Assembly: GCF_014199935.1 (NCBI RefSeq)
Contig: NZ_JACHOP010000010.1
Coordinates: 101,192-165,191, forward strand
DNA length: 64,000 nt
Reading direction: 5' to 3'
Source: Methylorubrum rhodinum
GTDB lineage: Bacteria; Pseudomonadota; Alphaproteobacteria; Rhizobiales; Beijerinckiaceae
This document shows, piece after piece, positions 16,837 through 26,222 of the stretch (position 1 is the first letter of the stretch; every line of letters begins with the position of its first letter). Under the pieces are notes generated by a model. The model worked only from the letters and a program-made list of their open reading frames with translations, was not told the origin of the DNA and did no database searches. The position numbers and the translations under genes were made by a program.

Positions 16837-17967
16837 ATGACGGAACGCTTCGTCTGCCTCGTCTCGGACCGCCGCGAGCGGGCCGAGCGGCTGGCGCGCG
16901 GCATCGCCCTCGTCCTGCCGTGCCGGGTGATCGAGCCGGGCGCCGCCCTGCCCCCGGGGGCGCCCGCGGCCTTCGTCGTCGACATCGCCGCCGACCGGGC
17001 CGAGGCCGAGGGCAGCGCCTGGATCGAGCGGCTCGCGGCGCTGATCCGCGGATCGGCGATGCCCTGCCTCTATCTCGCCCGCGGCAACGGCACCCAGAAC
17101 GCGGCGGCCCGGCGGCTGTTCGGCGATCCGGTCGTGGTCGATCCGCGCGGCTCGGTCGGCATCGTGCCGACGCTGCTGCGCCTCGTCAAGGAGGCGCAGG
17201 CCAAAGAGGCCAAGGCCGGTGCCCCGGAGGAATCCCGGAGCGACCCGCGGGCGCGGGTCGGCGCCGCCACCCGCGTCGTCACCCGGATGTTCGACGCCGC
17301 CGCGGCGGGCCGGCCTCCGAGCCCGACGGAGGCGGAGGAAGGCACCGCGATCGTGCTCGACACCGTGTCCGAGATCGGCATCCGCGCCTGGCTCGATCTC
17401 GTCTGGCGCCACGACATCCTCGTCTACCAGCATTCCCTGAGCGTGGCGGGCTTCGCCGCCGCCTTCGCGGCCGACCTCGGCTTCTCGCGGGCCGACCGGG
17501 AGCGGCTCGCCCGGGCCGCGCTGCTGCACGATGTCGGCAAGGCCCTGATCCCGCTCGACATCCTCAACAAGCCCGGACCCCTGACCCCGGACGAGATGGC
17601 GGTGATGCGCGGCCACGCCGATCTCGGGGCCGACCTGCTCACCCGGAATGCCGCGTTCGGGCCCGACATCCTCGACGTGGTGCGCCACCATCACGAGCGC
17701 CTCGACGGCTCGGGCTATCCCGCGGGCCTGAAAGCGGCGCGGATCGGCGACCTCGTGCGGCTGGTGGCGATCTGCGACGTGCATTCGGCGCTCACCGAGC
17801 GCCGGGTCTACCGGGCGCCGATGACCCATGCCGAGGCCTTCGCGATCATGGAGGCCCAGGCCGGCCAACTCGACCCGGACCTACTGCGGGCCTATCGCCC
17901 CGTCGTCGCGCGCGCGGCGGCGGGTGAGCCGGGCCACGCCGTCGCCCCGGCCGCTGCCGGCCGCTGA
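16837..17967 (+). CDS. HD-GYP domain protein, putative c-di-GMP phosphodiesterase
   Basis: 376 residues. The N-terminal 130 residues look like a degenerate receiver-type domain (FVCLVSDRRERAERLARG start). The HD-GYP domain begins near residue 190: YQHSLSV, LLHDVGKALIP (HD pair), then DEMAVMRGHADLGADLL, HHHERLDGSGYP (the GYP loop, here GSGYP) and AICDVHSAL. All metal-binding histidines and aspartates appear present, so c-di-GMP hydrolysis to pGpG or GMP is plausible. An in-frame ATG 20 codons upstream (16777) is an alternative start. Two GGDEF proteins in the window could supply the substrate. Confidence 0.85.
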   Translation: MTERFVCLVSDRRERAERLARGIALVLPCRVIEPGAALPPGAPAAFVVDIAADRAEAEGSAWIERLAALIRGSAMPCLYLARGNGTQNAAARRLFGDPVVVDPRGSVGIVPTLLRLVKEAQAKEAKAGAPEESRSDPRARVGAATRVVTRMFDAAAAGRPPSPTEAEEGTAIVLDTVSEIGIRAWLDLVWRHDILVYQHSLSVAGFAAAFAADLGFSRADRERLARAALLHDVGKALIPLDILNKPGPLTPDEMAVMRGHADLGADLLTRNAAFGPDILDVVRHHHERLDGSGYPAGLKAARIGDLVRLVAICDVHSALTERRVYRAPMTHAEAFAIMEAQAGQLDPDLLRAYRPVVARAAAGEPGHAVAPAAAGR

Positions 17968-18117
17968 GCCGGGCCGATCCCTGTCGATCTCGCAAAGGTC
18001 CGGCGTCGCACGAGCCGCCGAAGCGCGCCCTTGTGCGGATACGTTGCCTCGCGCCCTGCCTGAATACAGGCCGGGACCTTCCTGGACGAGGTTCCCGAAG
18101 CGGAACCCGAGATCGGA

Positions 18118-19131
18118 TCAGGCGGGCTCTCCCGCCCCGGCCCGCACGGCGACCCGCTCGGCCAATAGACACAGAATCTCGAACAGCAGGCCTGCGCCCG
18201 CGAGCGACGTGATGCCCGCCGCATCGAGCGGCGGCGCGACCTCGACGAGATCGGCGCCGACGAGGTCGAGACCGCGCAGGGCCCGCAGCAGGTGCAGGGC
18301 CTCCCGCGTGGTGAAGCCGCCGATCTCCGGCGTGCCGGTGCCGGGGGCGAAGGCGGGATCGAGGGCGTCGATGTCGAAGCTCAGATAGGCCGGCGCGTCG
18401 CCGACGACGGCGCGGGCTTCCGCGGCCACCTCCGGCAGGCCGCGGGCGCAGACCTCCTCCATCTCGACGATGCGGATGCCTTCCGCCTTGGCCCAGTCGC
18501 GCTCGTCGCCTGCGTCCATGCTGCCGCGGATGCCGATCTGCACGCAGCGCTTCGGGTCGAGCACGCCCGCCTCCACCGCCCGGCGGAACGGCGTGCCGTG
18601 GGTGAGGCGCGATCCGCCGTACTGGCTGTCGTCGGTGTCGCTGTGGGCGTCGATGTGGATCAGCCCGAGCGGCCGGGCCGCGCCCAGCGCCCGCAGCACG
18701 GGGTAGCTGACGAAGTGGTCGCCCCCGACCGAGAGCGGCACGAGGCCGGCCTCGGCGAGTGGCCGGTAGAACGCCTCGATGCGCCGGTCGGTCTCGGCGG
18801 CGTCGACCGGATTGACCGGCACGTCGCCGAGATCGGCGCAGGCCGCGAGCGCGTAGGGCGCGATCCCCGTGGCGTGGTTGAGCGCCCGCGTGCCGGTGGA
18901 GGCCTCGCGCAGGGCCCGCGGCCCGAGCCGGGCGCCGGGCCGGTTGGTGGTGGTGCCGTCGAAGGGGATGCCGATCAGCCCGATCTCGACCGCGCCCGGC
19001 GCGTCCGCGGGCGCGAGCACCGGCAGCCGCATGAAGCTCGACAGGCCGGAGAAGCGCGGCGTGTCCATCCCGGATGCGGGTCGGAACCGTGCAAGCCGCT
19101 CCGCCCGCGCGTCGTCGCGATCCTGTGCCAT
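18118..19131 (-). CDS. Agmatinase/ureohydrolase family protein
   Basis: 337 residues of the arginase-agmatinase fold. Manganese ligands are intact: SVGGDHFVSYPV (His), LIHIDAHSDTDD (Asp-His-Asp) and LSFDIDALDP (Asp-Asp). IGIPFDGTTTNRPGARLGPRALR is a typical start, and TPEIGGFTTREAL is the agmatinase-like substrate loop. It hydrolyses a guanidino compound to urea plus an amine; agmatine, guanidinobutyrate and guanidinopropionate are all possible. No polyamine gene is adjacent. The ATG at 19131 is supported by the N-terminal alignment. Confidence 0.86.
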   Translation of the reverse strand: MAQDRDDARAERLARFRPASGMDTPRFSGLSSFMRLPVLAPADAPGAVEIGLIGIPFDGTTTNRPGARLGPRALREASTGTRALNHATGIAPYALAACADLGDVPVNPVDAAETDRRIEAFYRPLAEAGLVPLSVGGDHFVSYPVLRALGAARPLGLIHIDAHSDTDDSQYGGSRLTHGTPFRRAVEAGVLDPKRCVQIGIRGSMDAGDERDWAKAEGIRIVEMEEVCARGLPEVAAEARAVVGDAPAYLSFDIDALDPAFAPGTGTPEIGGFTTREALHLLRALRGLDLVGADLVEVAPPLDAAGITSLAGAGLLFEILCLLAERVAVRAGAGEPA

Positions 19132-19239
19132 GGCGCCTCCTTCCGCACGCCCATCAAGCCGAACGGGGCGCCCGCCCGCAAGCGTGGCCGCCGCTTGTGG
19201 TAGAATGGGAGGAGAATCGGCAATCCCTCGGGGGCACCG

Positions 19240-20673
19240 ATGCAGGATATCGAGCGCGCGGCCTGGACTCCGGAGCAGTGGGCCCTGTGGGCCCGGATCG
19301 CGGCCCATCCGTTCGAGCGGGGCGACCACGCCCTCGACTTCACCGCCCGGCTCGCCCGCGACCGCGGCTGGGACCTCGCCTTCGCCCGGGGCGCGGTCGA
19401 GGAATATCGCCGCTTCGGCTTCCTGGCCGCGACCGCCGACACGCCGGTGACGCCGAGCGAGGAGGTCGACGAGGTCTGGCACCAGCACCTGACCTATTCC
19501 CGCGACTACTGGGAGGTCTGGTGCGGGCAGGTGCTGCGGGCGCCGCTCCACCACGACCCGACCGCGGGCGGGCCCGTCGAGGCGGCGCGCTACCGGGCGC
19601 AGTATGCCGGCACGCTCGCCCGCTACGAGGCCGTCTTCGGCCCACCGGATCCGGTGTTCTGGCCGGGCTTCCGCGGGCGCTTCCGCGCGCGGCCGCGCTA
19701 CCGCACGGTCGATGCCGACCGGGTGTTCGTGCTGCGGCGGCCCCGCTTCCTGCGCAGCGGCGTTCGGGTGGGGGTCGCCCTCGCCCTGTTGCCGGGCCTC
19801 GCCCTCGTCGCGGAGCCGGCCCGGGCCCTGCCGCTCAACCCGATCGACTGGCCGGGGCCGGAATTCCTCGCGCTCTACCTGTGCCTCGCGCTCGGCGGGC
19901 TCGTCCTCGCCTTCCTCCTGTGCGACCGCCTGCGCGACGCGGGAGACGGCGCGGCGGACGACGATCTCGACCTGCTGGAGGTCGCGTGGCTCGCGGGCGG
20001 GAAGGGGCGGGCCGCCGAAACGGTGGTGGCCGGCCTGATCGAGGCCGGCGAGGCCCGCCTCGCCCCGCGCCGGATGTTTTTCGACGGTTCGGAGATCACC
20101 GTCGAGCCCGGCACCGGCCCGCTGCCGGACTTCCTCGCGCCGTTCCGCGGCCTCGTCCACGGCAGCGTCTCTTACGGCACCCTGCAACGGGCGGTGCGGG
20201 AGCGGCTGCCGCCGCTGCGGGCCGGGCTGGAGCGGCGCGGGCTCGTGCCCGATTCCGCGCGCCGGGCCCGGATCCTGCGCACCGTGCCGATGGTGCTCGG
20301 CCCGGTGATCCTGTTCGGGATCGCCAAGGCGCTGGTGGGCGCCGCCCGCGACCGGCCGGTCGGTTTCCTCCTCTTCCTGATCCTCGCCACGATCGTGCTC
20401 GGCGGCCTCGTGATCGCGGGGGTGCCGGACCGGACCGAGCGGGGCGACGCGGCGCTCGCCCGCTGCCGCGCCCGGTTCCGGCGGGCGGCCGAGGCGCCGC
20501 GCGCCGAGGAGGTGCTGTTCGCCTTCGCCGTCGGCGGCGCGGCGGCGCTCGCCGGCACCCATCTCGACGCCTACGGCCGCATGCTGCGCGCCCATGGCGG
20601 CGGCGGCGATGCCGGCGGTGGCGGCGACGGCAGCGGCGGGGGAGGGTGCGGCGGTTGCGGCGGGGGCGACTGA
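19240..20673 (+). CDS. Membrane protein with GRDP-like N-terminus and TIGR04222-type Gly/Cys tail
   Basis: 477 residues. The N-terminal 130 residues contain EVDEVWHQHLTYSRDYWEVWC, resembling the His-rich core (WHxHL...Y) of glycine-rich-domain proteins (GRDP/DUF1399) known from plants and bacteria. Hydrophobic helices lie near residues 170-185, 205-228, 345-365 and 370-395. The tail is a Gly-rich low-complexity run ending GGGGCGGCGGGD, as in TIGR04222 membrane proteins. The function of neither family is established. It is monocistronic. Confidence 0.75.
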   Translation: MQDIERAAWTPEQWALWARIAAHPFERGDHALDFTARLARDRGWDLAFARGAVEEYRRFGFLAATADTPVTPSEEVDEVWHQHLTYSRDYWEVWCGQVLRAPLHHDPTAGGPVEAARYRAQYAGTLARYEAVFGPPDPVFWPGFRGRFRARPRYRTVDADRVFVLRRPRFLRSGVRVGVALALLPGLALVAEPARALPLNPIDWPGPEFLALYLCLALGGLVLAFLLCDRLRDAGDGAADDDLDLLEVAWLAGGKGRAAETVVAGLIEAGEARLAPRRMFFDGSEITVEPGTGPLPDFLAPFRGLVHGSVSYGTLQRAVRERLPPLRAGLERRGLVPDSARRARILRTVPMVLGPVILFGIAKALVGAARDRPVGFLLFLILATIVLGGLVIAGVPDRTERGDAALARCRARFRRAAEAPRAEEVLFAFAVGGAAALAGTHLDAYGRMLRAHGGGGDAGGGGDGSGGGGCGGCGGGD

Positions 20674-20736
20674 TCGCCGGCCCTGCCCGACCGGTCGGCC
20701 GCTCCGCTTGCGGGGGGCTCTCCTCGCCCGAGCCGT

Positions 20737-22698
20737 TCACGCGCTCAGGCGCTGCGCCCGTCCGCCGTCGGGACCGGTGCCGGTCTCCCCCAGGCGCTCG
20801 AGCAGGGACGTCATCCGCATGGGTCTGCCGATCAGGTAGCCCTGGACGTAGCGGCAGCCGAGACGCCGCAGGATCGCGAGCTGATCGGCGGTCTCGACGC
20901 CCTCGACGATGCAGGAGAGATCGAGGTTCCTGCAGAGTTCGAGGATGGTGGCGACGATGCGCTCGCCCTGCCGCGACGAGAGGTCGGCCATGAAGCTGCG
21001 GTCGATCTTGACCTTGTCCAGCGGCAGGCGGTGGACGTAGCTGAGGCTCGAATAGCCGCTCCCGAAATCGTCGAGCGCGATCCGGATGCCGAGCGCCTGG
21101 AGCAGCGTGATGGCTTCCCGGGCGCGCTCGAAATCCCGCATCAGGGCGGTCTCGGTCAGTTCCAGCGTGAGGCGGCGGGGATCGAACCCGCTCTCGCGCA
21201 CGATGCCCAGGATCGCCACGACCGTCTCGGACGAGGTGAGGTCGTGCGACGAGAGGTTGAACGACAGGCCGATCTCCGGCGGCAGGCGGGCGGCGTCGGC
21301 GAGCGCCTTGCGCAGCAGCAGCGTCGTCAGCCGGTGGATCGCGCCGCAGCGCTCGGCCGCCGCGACGAAGCGGTCGGGCGCGATCCGGCCGAGGGTGAAG
21401 TGCGTCCAGCGCGCCAGCCCCTCGACCATGACGACGCGGTTCGTCCCCGCATCCAGGATCGGCTGGTAATGCACCTCGATCTCGTGGACCAGATAGGGGC
21501 CGTGCAGGGCGGCCTCGATGGCGCGCTCGGTGCGGATGGCGCTCTCGTGCTCCTGCGAGAACAGGGTGGTCCGGCCGCGCTGGTTCAGCTTGGAATGATA
21601 GAGGGCGTAATCGGCCCGGTCGAACAGCTCGGCCGCCCGGCGGCCGGCGTCGGGATACAGGGCGAGACCCGCCGAGCAGCCCGTCACGACCGGTGTCTCC
21701 CCGAGCCAGATCGGCGCCCGGAGGGCCTCGCAGATCCGGGTGCTGAACGCCGTCACCTCGGCGCCGTCGGCCGGCCGGCGGATCAGCGCGCCGAACTCGT
21801 CGCCGCCGAGCCGCGCCACCGCCACCTCGGCCCCGGCGAAGGCGGCGAGCCGCTGTCCGGTCTCCCGCAGCACGTGGTCGCCGGCATTGTGGCCGTAGCT
21901 GTCGTTGATGGGCTTGAAGCGGTCGAGATCGAAGATCGCGAGCGCGAACGGGGCCCGGCCGTCGGCCGAGGCCAGTGCTTCCAGCTGCTGGAAGAAGGCG
22001 CGCCGGTTGGGCAGCCCGGTCAGGCTGTCGGTCAGCGCCTGACGCGCATTCTCCTCGGCGAGCCGCTGCGCCTCGAACTGCGATTGCGTGAGCTCGATGA
22101 AGGCCCGGTAGTTGTTGGCGAGGATGCGCACCATCACGACCGTCACGAAGGTCGTGTTGAGGCCGATCGCGACGAACACGCCGTTGCCGCTCGTCAGGCA
22201 GTGGATCAGGAACGCGCCCGTGACGACGAGCGTCACGCCGAAGGCGGCGACCGGCAGGTGGGTCAGGCAGAAGATGCAGCCGATGACCGTGATGGCGATG
22301 AAGATCGCCGCGTGGCCCTGCTCGTAGGGGCCGCCATGGGCGCCGAGCGCGATCGACCAGGCGACGAAGCCGACCGACAGGGCGATGGCGAGCACGGTCG
22401 TCAGGCGAAGCCGCCGCCGGGCCTGCGCCTCGGTCAGGGTCTCGGGCTTGAGCCGCCACCAGTGCAGCGCCCGGGCCGCGCAGAGCGCCACGAACACGGC
22501 CGGGCAGGCGAGGGTCAGCCAAGGGGGGGTGAGGCCGAGATGGGTGAAGGCGAGCGCGCAGGCGTTGACCGAGAGCAGGGCGTAGAGCGAGACGATCTGC
22601 GTTCTCAGCTCGATCATCTGCCGGACGGCGATCCGGCCCTCGGCGCGGGCGAACGGCGGCTCGGCCAGGCGCGTGCGGATCCGTCCCAAGGAAAACAT
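20737..22698 (-). CDS. Membrane-bound GGDEF-EAL protein (c-di-GMP turnover)
   Basis: 653 residues: about six membrane helices (residues 30-200), a GGDEF domain (DSLTGLPNRRAFF, LGGDEFG intact) and an EAL domain to the C-terminus. The EAL motif itself reads EGL (MVEGLARW), with the catalytic Glu kept, and ELTETAL, LDDFGSGYSSLSY, KIDRSF and VEGVET are conserved. The GGDEF inhibitory RxxD site is not seen. It could make and degrade c-di-GMP. The ATG at 22698 gives the shortest leader before the first helices; an ATG 17 codons upstream also exists. Confidence 0.92.
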   Translation of the reverse strand: MFSLGRIRTRLAEPPFARAEGRIAVRQMIELRTQIVSLYALLSVNACALAFTHLGLTPPWLTLACPAVFVALCAARALHWWRLKPETLTEAQARRRLRLTTVLAIALSVGFVAWSIALGAHGGPYEQGHAAIFIAITVIGCIFCLTHLPVAAFGVTLVVTGAFLIHCLTSGNGVFVAIGLNTTFVTVVMVRILANNYRAFIELTQSQFEAQRLAEENARQALTDSLTGLPNRRAFFQQLEALASADGRAPFALAIFDLDRFKPINDSYGHNAGDHVLRETGQRLAAFAGAEVAVARLGGDEFGALIRRPADGAEVTAFSTRICEALRAPIWLGETPVVTGCSAGLALYPDAGRRAAELFDRADYALYHSKLNQRGRTTLFSQEHESAIRTERAIEAALHGPYLVHEIEVHYQPILDAGTNRVVMVEGLARWTHFTLGRIAPDRFVAAAERCGAIHRLTTLLLRKALADAARLPPEIGLSFNLSSHDLTSSETVVAILGIVRESGFDPRRLTLELTETALMRDFERAREAITLLQALGIRIALDDFGSGYSSLSYVHRLPLDKVKIDRSFMADLSSRQGERIVATILELCRNLDLSCIVEGVETADQLAILRRLGCRYVQGYLIGRPMRMTSLLERLGETGTGPDGGRAQRLSA

Positions 22699-22930
22699 GG
22701 TTCTGTGGTCTCGACCGTTCTCCGGATCGTGAGCGGATCGCCTTAACAATCGATGACGTGGCGAAAACTCTCCGCTCGATCGGGAGGCCGGATCGGATTC
22801 TTGGAAAGATCTCCGGCCGCACGATTCACATTTGTGGAGATTGCAGCCGACACCTGCCCGTCCCCGCGTCCGGCGGACGCTCGCCGTCGCGTGGGCGATC
22901 GGCGACGGATACGGCCATCGCCGGTCGGCC

Positions 22931-24229
22931 TCAACCGTTTCGGGCCGCCAGCAACGCGGCGAAGCGGGCCACCAGCCGTCGCCCGACCTCCTCCTTGCCG
23001 AGCTTCGGCCAGGTCTCGACGCCGCCGTCGCGGGCGACGAGGTGGACGGTGTTGTCGAGGCCGCCCATCACGCCGCCCTCCGCCGAGACGTCGTTGGCGA
23101 CGATCAGGTCGCAGCCCTTCCGCGCGATCTTTTTGCGCGCGTTGTCGAGCACCGCATCGGTCTCGGCGGCGAAGCCCACGACCAGCGGCGGGCGCCCTTC
23201 CGTGCGGGCGGAGATCGTGGCGAGGATGTCGGGGTTCTCGACCAGCGTCAGCGGGGCCGGCATGTGGCCGTCCTTCTTGATCTTGGCGTCCCGCATCTCC
23301 GCCGGGCGCCAGTCGCCGACCGCGGCGGCGAAGATCGCGAGGTCGGCCGGCAGCGCCGCCTCGACCGCGGCCAGCATCGCGCGGGCGCTCTCGACCCGCA
23401 CCACCGTGACCCCCGCCGGATCGGGGATCGCCACCGGCCCCGAGACCAGGGTGACGCGCGCGCCGGCTTCCGCGGCGGCGGCGGCGACCGCGTGGCCCTG
23501 GCGGCCCGACGAGCGGTTGGCGAGGTAGCGCACCGGATCGATCGCCTCGTGGGTCGGCCCCGAGGTGACCAGCACGTGCCGCCCGGCCATCGGCTTTTGG
23601 GGGACTTCGCGGCCGGCCAGGAACCCGAAGCCGGCGCCTTCCGAGCGGTGCGCCAGCATCGCTTCCAGCGCGTCGGCGATCTCGTGCGGCTCGGCCAGCC
23701 GCCCGGGGCCGAACTCGGCCTCGGCCATCGCGCCCTCGTTGGGGCCCACCACCGCGACGCCGTCGCCCTTCAGGGTCGCGAGGTTGCGTTGCGTGGCCGG
23801 ATGCAGCCACATCCGCACGTTCATGGCCGGGGCGATCAGGATCGGCAGGGTGGTGGCGAGCAACACCGTCGCGGCCAGATCCGGCGCGTGGCCGGTCGCC
23901 ATCCGGGCCATCATGTTGGCGGTGGCCGGCGCCACCACGATCGCGTCGGCGTCGCGGGCGAGCCGGATATGGCCGATATCGGCCTCGGTCTCCCGGTCGA
24001 ACAGGTCGGTATGGGTCCGTTCGCCCGCGAGCGCGGACGCCGCCAACGGCGTGATGAATTCCTGCGCCGACTCGGTCAGCAGCGGGCGCACCGCCGCGCC
24101 CCGGTCGCGCAGGCGCCGGATCAGGTCGAGCGCCTTGTAGGCGGCGATGCCGCCGCCGACGATCAGCAGGACGCGGCGGCCGGCGAGCGGGCCGGCGGGG
24201 GGACCGGACTTGGAGGGCGAGTGGGACAT
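22931..24229 (-). CDS. coaBC: Bifunctional phosphopantothenoylcysteine decarboxylase/synthetase
   Basis: 432 residues covering two steps of CoA biosynthesis. The N-terminal CoaC flavoprotein half has GGGIAAYKALDLIR, the catalytic-His region HTDLFDRETEADIGHI, the substrate motif APAMNVRMW and PATANMMARMATG. The C-terminal CoaB half has VTSGPTHEAIDPVRYLANRSSG, AAVGDWRP, the KIKK lysine motif, and NDV near the end. An in-frame ATG 12 codons upstream is possible. It is divergent from the ART-like cassette. Confidence 0.95.
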   Translation of the reverse strand: MSHSPSKSGPPAGPLAGRRVLLIVGGGIAAYKALDLIRRLRDRGAAVRPLLTESAQEFITPLAASALAGERTHTDLFDRETEADIGHIRLARDADAIVVAPATANMMARMATGHAPDLAATVLLATTLPILIAPAMNVRMWLHPATQRNLATLKGDGVAVVGPNEGAMAEAEFGPGRLAEPHEIADALEAMLAHRSEGAGFGFLAGREVPQKPMAGRHVLVTSGPTHEAIDPVRYLANRSSGRQGHAVAAAAAEAGARVTLVSGPVAIPDPAGVTVVRVESARAMLAAVEAALPADLAIFAAAVGDWRPAEMRDAKIKKDGHMPAPLTLVENPDILATISARTEGRPPLVVGFAAETDAVLDNARKKIARKGCDLIVANDVSAEGGVMGGLDNTVHLVARDGGVETWPKLGKEEVGRRLVARFAALLAARNG

Positions 24230-24375
24230 GGGCGCAGAACGAAATTCTTTCGGGCGGCGCGTCAAGGGGCGCGGTGTGCCGGGCTTCTCCCGCGATCTTG
24301 CCGCCCGTCACATTTCGATCTTGATCCGGGTCCCCCGCCGCTCCACCATCCGGAACGTCAGCGAGGGTCGTCACC

Positions 24376-24558
24376 ATGAAGTCCGCCGAGCGTGCCGCGC
24401 TCAAGTCGGCCATCAAACGCTACACCCGCGCGAAAAAGGCGTCGAAAGCCATCGCGTTGGCGTCCCTGATCAAGGAAGGGACGCATACCCCCGACGGGAA
24501 GATCACGACCGATTACGGCGGCAAGGCGAGCAAGAAGAGGGTCTCCAACGGAGGATGA
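24376..24558 (+). CDS. Small basic protein, possible antitoxin or partner of the ART-like protein
   Basis: 60 residues, Lys/Ala-rich helix (ALKSAIKRYTRAKKASKAIAL) followed by THTPDGKITTDYGGK. No domain is recognised. The last four bases, ATGA, overlap the start of the next gene, and a GGAGG-like site sits inside its end, so the two are translationally coupled. The arrangement resembles a type II toxin-antitoxin operon with the small partner first. Its base composition is lower in GC than its neighbours. Confidence 0.7.
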   Translation: MKSAERAALKSAIKRYTRAKKASKAIALASLIKEGTHTPDGKITTDYGGKASKKRVSNGG

Positions 24559-25163
24559 CCCGAAGCGCGTCCTCCCTCGTGCTCGGCTATCACGGTTGCA
24601 GCGAAAGACTGGGGCGAAAGGCGCTGTCGGACGGCCTGCCCCTGGAGCCGTCGGACAAGGATTACGACTGGCTGGGGCCCGGGATCTATTTCTGGGAAAA
24701 CGACCCGGTTCGTGCGCGGGAATGGGCGGAGAGCAAGGCGGCACGCGGCGCTTACGACGATCCGTTCGTCATCGGCGCCCTGATCGACCTGAGCAATTGC
24801 CTCGACTTGTTGACGAGAGAAAACATCGAACTCCTCGCTTTCGCCTATGAGAGCCTGCGGGACATCAACAAGACCGCCGGCGTGGACATGCCCGAGAACA
24901 AGGACTCACGAGCGGTCAACCGAGGCGACAAGCTGCTGCGCTATCGAGATTGCGCGGTCATTCGCCATCTGCACGAGATCGTCGAGGACGAAGAGGCCAA
25001 CCCGCCCGGCAGCACGACTTACATCGAACCGTTCGATACCGTCCGCGGCCTGTTCGTGGAGGGCAAGCGCGCCTATCCCGGCGGCGGCTTCTTCTCCAAG
25101 ACGCACACACAAATCGCCGTTCGCAACGAGAGATGCATCAAGGGCATTTTTCTTCCGCGATGA
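24555..25163 (+). CDS. Putative ADP-ribosyltransferase/PARP-like protein
   Basis: 202 residues. LGYHGCS (His13) and YDWLGPGIYFWENDPVRAREWA (Tyr45) match the first two positions of the H-Y-E signature of PARP-like ADP-ribosyltransferases, where the second strand reads GxYF. The C-terminal strand THTQIAVRNERCIKGIF has Gln186 where the glutamate often lies, as in some divergent ART families such as DUF3990. No signal peptide or membrane segment. It is coupled to the small upstream gene and placed between coaBC and ppk2. A NAD-consuming toxin is the leading guess, not shown. Confidence 0.62.
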   Translation: MTRSASSLVLGYHGCSERLGRKALSDGLPLEPSDKDYDWLGPGIYFWENDPVRAREWAESKAARGAYDDPFVIGALIDLSNCLDLLTRENIELLAFAYESLRDINKTAGVDMPENKDSRAVNRGDKLLRYRDCAVIRHLHEIVEDEEANPPGSTTYIEPFDTVRGLFVEGKRAYPGGGFFSKTHTQIAVRNERCIKGIFLPR

Positions 25164-25178
25164 CGCGCGTCATCCCCC

Positions 25179-26222
25179 TCAATCCGGCACCTTCAACCCC
25201 GCGATCCCCTCCCGCGCCGGCGGAAACTGCGGGTCCATCGCCTCCAGGGTGTCGGCGATGGTGCGGGCCACCATCAGGTTGCGGGCCCATTTGCGGTTGG
25301 CCGGCACCACGTGCCAGGGCGCGTAGGGGGTCGAGCAGCGCGATAGCGCGTCGTCGAAGGCGGTGCGGTAGGCGTCCCAGCTCTTGCGCTCGGTGAGGTC
25401 GGCCGGGTCGAACTTCCAGTGCTTCTCCGGGTCTTCGAGGCGCGCCTCCAGGCGCTTCTTCTGCTCCTCCTTGGAGATGTGGAGGAAGAACTTCAGGATC
25501 GTGGTGCCGGACAGCGTCAGCAGCCGCTCGAAGTCGTTGATGACGCCGTAGCGCTCGCGCCACGTCTCCTCGGGCACGAGCCCCTTCACCCGCACCACCA
25601 GCACGTCCTCGTAATGGCTGCGGTTGAACACGCCGATCAGGCCGCGGCCCGGGGCGCGGGCGTGGTAGCGCCACAGGAAGTCCTGATCGCGTTCCTCGGC
25701 GCTCGGCACCTTGAACGACCACACCCGGCAGCCCTGCGGGTTCACGCCCTCCAGGACGGAGCGGATCGTGCCGTCCTTGCCGCCGGTGTCGATCGCCTGG
25801 AACACCACGAGGAGCGAGCGGGCGTGCTCGGCATAGAGCCGCTCCTGCAACGCCTTGATCCGCTCGCGCACGCCGGCCAGCGCCGCCTTGGCCTCGGCCT
25901 TCTCGAGGCCCCCCGTCGCATCGGGATCGACCGAGGCGAGGCTGAAGCGCGTGCCGGGCTCCACCGTGACGATGCCGGGCGCGGCCCGCGGCAGGGACGG
26001 AAGGCGGTGCGGCGACAGGCTCGGCGCGGTGCCCATCCCGGCATCGACGGCCCGCGCCCAGGCGGCGGAGGAGGGCGGATGGTCGTCGGCCCGCTTCTTA
26101 CGGGCGTCCTTCTTGTCCTTCCCCTTGCCCTTGCCCTTGTGCTCCGCGTCACCCTGCGACGCTGTTTCCCGGTTTTTCCCCGTCTCCGGGCCGCTCGCGT
26201 CCTTGCCGTTCGTCTTGCTCAT
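25179..26222 (-). CDS. ppk2: Polyphosphate kinase 2 family protein
   Basis: 347 residues. A Lys/Gly/Asp low-complexity leader (about 50 residues) precedes the PPK2 core: VVFQAIDTGGKDGTIRSVLEG (Walker A DTGGKDG), GVFNRSHYEDVLVVRV (Walker B-like Asp), then FFLHISKEEQKKRLEAR lid and WHVVPANRKWARN. PPK2 enzymes transfer phosphate between polyphosphate and NDPs or NMPs. Family order and length fit the single-domain PPK2 group. It is convergent with the ART-like gene, with only 15 nt between stops. Confidence 0.92.
   Translation of the reverse strand: MSKTNGKDASGPETGKNRETASQGDAEHKGKGKGKDKKDARKKRADDHPPSSAAWARAVDAGMGTAPSLSPHRLPSLPRAAPGIVTVEPGTRFSLASVDPDATGGLEKAEAKAALAGVRERIKALQERLYAEHARSLLVVFQAIDTGGKDGTIRSVLEGVNPQGCRVWSFKVPSAEERDQDFLWRYHARAPGRGLIGVFNRSHYEDVLVVRVKGLVPEETWRERYGVINDFERLLTLSGTTILKFFLHISKEEQKKRLEARLEDPEKHWKFDPADLTERKSWDAYRTAFDDALSRCSTPYAPWHVVPANRKWARNLMVARTIADTLEAMDPQFPPAREGIAGLKVPD

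Noticed and set aside
22835..22850. CACATTTGTG dyad upstream of the GGDEF-EAL gene as an operator
   Set aside because: Four-base arms are expected by chance in a region of this size.
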